Assembly: GCF_024721155.1 (NCBI RefSeq)
Contig: NZ_JAHVAP010000012.1
Location: 1-64,000, forward strand
Direction of reading: 5' to 3'
From: Mucilaginibacter phenanthrenivorans
GTDB lineage: Bacteria; Bacteroidota; Bacteroidia; Sphingobacteriales; Sphingobacteriaceae
DNA: 64,000 nt
The notes under the pieces were generated by a model that had not been told where the DNA came from, did not search any database, and saw only the letters and a program-made list of their open reading frames with translations. This document shows, one piece after another, positions 61,603-64,000 of the stretch; position 1 is the stretch's first letter; each line of letters starts with the position of its first letter. A program made the position numbers and the translations under genes.

Positions 61603-63237
61603 TTAATAAGAGCCTGTCCCCGACAGGATCATATCAGTTAACTGTTCATCCAGATGATAAATATCATCCCTGAAATTCAGCTGGTTATTGCGATCTATAA
61701 ATGCTGTGAAGTAGGCGATAAAAACGGGAACCTTATGTTGTAAAGTAACATATTGTTCCTTGCCTGCGTGCATGGCTATATCCACTTTTTCCGCATTCCA
61801 GCCTCTTTGACCCTTTAGGAGAAAATTGGCCAGTTTTACGGGTTCCTGCACCCGGATACAACCATGGCTGAATGCCCTGGACGACTCCCCGAACAACGAT
61901 TTGGAAGGCGTATCATGCAGGTAAATATTGTAGCTGTTCGGAAAAAGGAACTTAACTAACCCTAATGAATTTTCAGGACCGGGCAACTGCCTGATCACCG
62001 GCAACCCATCCTCGTAACCGGTGATCTCCATGTGATTAGCAGACAAAAAGCCCCGCTTCCTTTTCAAAGCGGGAATAATTTCTTTGCGTACTATGCTCGG
62101 CGGTACGGCCCAGTAAGGGCTGAATACAACATATCTAAGTGTACCGTAAAATACGGTAGTAGGATTGACGGTTTGTCCTACAACAACATTGCAGCTCCAC
62201 ATTAAACTGTCCGCATGGTAAACGTGTAATTTAAATTCCGGAATATTTACCGCAAGGTAGTCTGTATTCAAGCTTACAGGAAGCCACCGACTTCGCTCCA
62301 TGTTTACCAGGATCTGTTTTATCCGGCTTTTTAAAGGAACGTTCAGGGCTGCTACGGTTTCTTTATTTAACAGGCCATCTACCACCAGGCCATGCCTGGA
62401 TTGAAATTGTTTAACTGCGGTTACGAGTTCAATATTATAACTATGGTCCAGCGTGTCACCATGAAGATCATCCAATTTGTATAAGCGGGCTTTAACAATT
62501 GGGATTACAGCAGAAGTGTCCCCAATTTTAATACCGGTCAAAGGTATAACTATTGCTGTCCAATTATCCTGCGCGTCCAGGGAGCGGTATTTGCGGAGAT
62601 AGGCCCTAAGCATTTCGTACTGCCGGTATACCGGATCTGCTGACGCCAGGCGCTTTGCCGGTTCTTTTAAAAGACTATCCAAATATTGCTCATAGTCCAT
62701 TTTTTTTCTTGGTACGTACCATTTGGCTGACTGGCTCACTTCGCTGTTCATACCCTGCCAGGCCATATTTGAAAAGGCAAAGTATTGCGCGGTAAGCATC
62801 AATTCCACCTGGATGTCCGGCTCGTTTTTCCGGGAACTTGTAATGTACATTAAAGAATCAAGCTCTTTTTGATATGGCGCACTTTTATATATCCCCTCGT
62901 TTTGGAGATTTAATACCCTGTTTGATAAATTGCCAGCCTGTTCAATCAGGCGCCCGCCATCAAACCATGCATAAGCATAATTTCTCCCTTTGTAAAAAGT
63001 ATTGATCTCACCGGCATAGTTCTTAAAATCCGGAAAACGTGTTAAAAATCTATTGATTTGTATACTATCGAAAACGGCTCCTGACTGACTGCTGAAACTG
63101 CCCGGAATGGTTTGGTTCCAGCCTCGCGACAACGTATCAACAGCAGTTTTTTGTTTGCCATGCTGAGCCCATACATTCTGTAAAAAGCAGAAGCTAAGAA
63201 GAAATAATAAAATATAACTATAACGCCTGTGGGCCAT
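61603..63237 (-). CDS. L,D-transpeptidase with peptidoglycan-binding domain, YcbB-like
   Basis: A 544-aa periplasmic enzyme making 3-3 peptidoglycan cross-links or attaching proteins to the wall. Signal peptide (about 8-25, ending VWAQ), helical scaffold, a PG_binding_1 repeat (about 240-300, VTAVKQFQSRHGLVVDGLLNKETVAALN), then a YkuD domain with intact IYLHDTP and SHGCIRVQ, the catalytic His and Cys. Monocistronic under an FNR-type promoter it shares with the divergent SHOCT gene. Cell-wall remodelling to 3-3 links is typical of non-growing cells. Confidence 0.9.
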   Translation of the reverse strand: MAHRRYSYILLFLLSFCFLQNVWAQHGKQKTAVDTLSRGWNQTIPGSFSSQSGAVFDSIQINRFLTRFPDFKNYAGEINTFYKGRNYAYAWFDGGRLIEQAGNLSNRVLNLQNEGIYKSAPYQKELDSLMYITSSRKNEPDIQVELMLTAQYFAFSNMAWQGMNSEVSQSAKWYVPRKKMDYEQYLDSLLKEPAKRLASADPVYRQYEMLRAYLRKYRSLDAQDNWTAIVIPLTGIKIGDTSAVIPIVKARLYKLDDLHGDTLDHSYNIELVTAVKQFQSRHGLVVDGLLNKETVAALNVPLKSRIKQILVNMERSRWLPVSLNTDYLAVNIPEFKLHVYHADSLMWSCNVVVGQTVNPTTVFYGTLRYVVFSPYWAVPPSIVRKEIIPALKRKRGFLSANHMEITGYEDGLPVIRQLPGPENSLGLVKFLFPNSYNIYLHDTPSKSLFGESSRAFSHGCIRVQEPVKLANFLLKGQRGWNAEKVDIAMHAGKEQYVTLQHKVPVFIAYFTAFIDRNNQLNFRDDIYHLDEQLTDMILSGTGSY

Positions 63238-63282
63238 AATCGGGGACTCTTTAAGATCGTGCTGATATGTAAAACCTGCTTA

Positions 63283-63378
63283 CTAAGGTAGGCGTTGCCG
63301 AATCTATATTTTATGATGAAAGTCACTATATTGACTGCTGACCATCACCTATAAATGAAAAATCACAGCCGAACTTTG
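63283..63378. promoter_or_regulatory. Divergent FNR/CRP-type promoter shared by L,D-transpeptidase and SHOCT gene
   Basis: An exact TGATGAAAGTCA (63314-63325) and a one-mismatch TGCTGACCATCA (63336-63347) are 22 bp apart. Minus -7-like TACCTTAG (63283-63290) is 33 bp from the left site; plus -7-like GAACTTTG (63371-63378) is 33 bp from the right site. Confidence 0.7.
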
Positions 63379-63395
63379 AATTAAAAATCACGACT

Positions 63396-63608
63396 ATGTT
63401 TTACACAAATAGCTTTGGGGGAATGGACCTTATATGGTGGTTCTTATGGATAACGCTGCTTTTCTGGATATTCGCAACACCCTATGATATTCCCGGTCAG
63501 CGAAAAAAGAAGGACTCACCTTTTGATATCTTACGGAAGCGTTTCGCTGCGGGTGAAATCACGAAGGAAGAGTACGAGGAAAAGAAGCAGGTACTTGAAA
63601 AGAATTGA
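63396..63608 (+). CDS. Small SHOCT-domain membrane protein
   Basis: A 70-aa protein with one hydrophobic helix (about 10-30, LIWWFLWITLLFWIFA) and a C-terminal SHOCT module (DILRKRFAAGEITKEEYEEKKQVL). SHOCT tails mediate oligomerisation. It starts about 18 bases after a GAACTTTG -7-like box in the divergent FNR-type promoter, so it should be expressed with the stress island. Confidence 0.8.
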   Translation: MFYTNSFGGMDLIWWFLWITLLFWIFATPYDIPGQRKKKDSPFDILRKRFAAGEITKEEYEEKKQVLEKN

Positions 63609-63746
63609 GCGAGTTAAAACATAAGTAATACCCTGCACCACTGAGTACCTGGTGTCCATACGATATAAGCAACTTGTGCCACCTTGATTTTGGAAAAACA
63701 ATTTGCTTATTATCTGATCAAAGAATAAGAATAACATTGAACATAG

Positions 63747-64000
63747 CTACAAAATGGCTTCCTTAAAGCAACGCGCAATTACCGCAAATAATTCTTCCGA
63801 ATCAAAGGGCTTGCGAATATAGCCGCTGGCACCCATTCCAAGACCTGCCTCCACCTCTTTCCTTTCAACACTTGAAGTAAGAAATACAAATGGTATAGCA
63901 GCGGTTACCGGGTTCGTTTTCAAGCCGCTAAATACTTCATAGCCATCTGCCTCTGGCATCATCACGTCACAAAGTATAATATCAGGCACATGCTCCTGGG
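63747..64000 (-). CDS. Response-regulator receiver domain (5' end outside window)
   Basis: The last 80 or so residues of a receiver domain: PDIILCDVMMPEADGYEVF contains the phospho-acceptor Asp, FVFLTSS the conserved Thr/Ser and YIRKPFDSEEL the Lys. It ends shortly after the domain (CFKEAIL), so the output is either absent (single-domain CheY/Spo0F-like) or N-terminal and outside. The reading frame continues past position 64000, so the Met at 63989 is internal. It resembles the receiver of the REC-Crp hybrid (ATPFVFLTA, DYLTKPF), so one of the unpaired kinases may signal to it. Confidence 0.85.
   Translation of the reverse strand, partial: QEHVPDIILCDVMMPEADGYEVFSGLKTNPVTAAIPFVFLTSSVERKEVEAGLGMGASGYIRKPFDSEELFAVIARCFKEAIL

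Noticed and set aside
1..64000. CRISPR array, rRNA, tRNA, insertion sequence or integrase gene
   Set aside because: No regularly spaced repeats, no rRNA/tRNA signatures and no transposase or integrase motifs were found on reading through the sequence.

Overview
The window looks like a chromosome segment of a Bacteroidota bacterium, most likely Sphingobacteriaceae (Mucilaginibacter/Pedobacter-like). The evidence is a SusC/SusD pair with an STN domain, Bacteroidota-type -7 promoter boxes (TAnnTTTG), MobC/relaxase/VirD4 genes of the Bacteroidota mobilizable-element type, and AT-rich leaders without strong Shine-Dalgarno sites. The genus is inferred from overall gene style, not from a marker gene. 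No rRNA, tRNA or CRISPR array was seen.

Region 1 (1-10.0 kb): a SusC-SusD-thioredoxin operon on the plus strand converges on a minus-strand set. That set encodes a LanKC-like lanthionine synthetase (lyase-kinase-cyclase), a MauE/DoxX membrane protein and a small secreted Thr-rich protein. It may be a peptide-modification locus.

Region 2 (10.2-17.3 kb): a mobilizable element with VirD4/TraG coupling protein, relaxase, MobC, a small ParA partner, ParA, and an unknown 540-aa protein with a PD-(D/E)XK-like C-terminus. It carries dispersed TTACATA repeats, an iteron cluster with a DnaA-box-like site (possible oriV) and hairpins upstream of MobC (possible oriT). No integrase is visible.

Region 3 (17.5-64 kb): a large low-oxygen/energy-stress island. 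It encodes two alcohol dehydrogenases, an aldehyde dehydrogenase, a RIC-type iron-sulfur repair protein, phosphoketolase, PEP synthase, Hsp20, five tandem-domain universal stress proteins, a Mg-type and a Ca-type P-type ATPase, an Mla-type lipid ABC system, a YbhGFSR-like exporter, two L,D-transpeptidases, an MBL/beta-CASP nuclease and several sensor kinases. At its centre is a pair consisting of a PAS histidine kinase resembling the FixL heme-PAS and a REC-cNBD-HTH(Crp/Fnr) hybrid regulator. The regulator's recognition helix keeps the FNR pattern E..SR.

The main discovery is regulatory. I find 21 exact TGA-N6-TCA palindromes (FNR/CRP-type) in roughly 4 kb of non-coding DNA in region 3, where about one is expected by chance. 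Most occur as pairs whose centres are 22 bp apart, with the proximal site centred 32-33 bp and the distal 54-55 bp upstream of the centre of a TAnnTTTG-like -7 box. Divergent genes share one pair. The picture is an oxygen-responsive FixL-like kinase acting through a phosphorylated FNR-like factor on about 18 promoters around it. This is inferred from sequence and needs binding or expression data.
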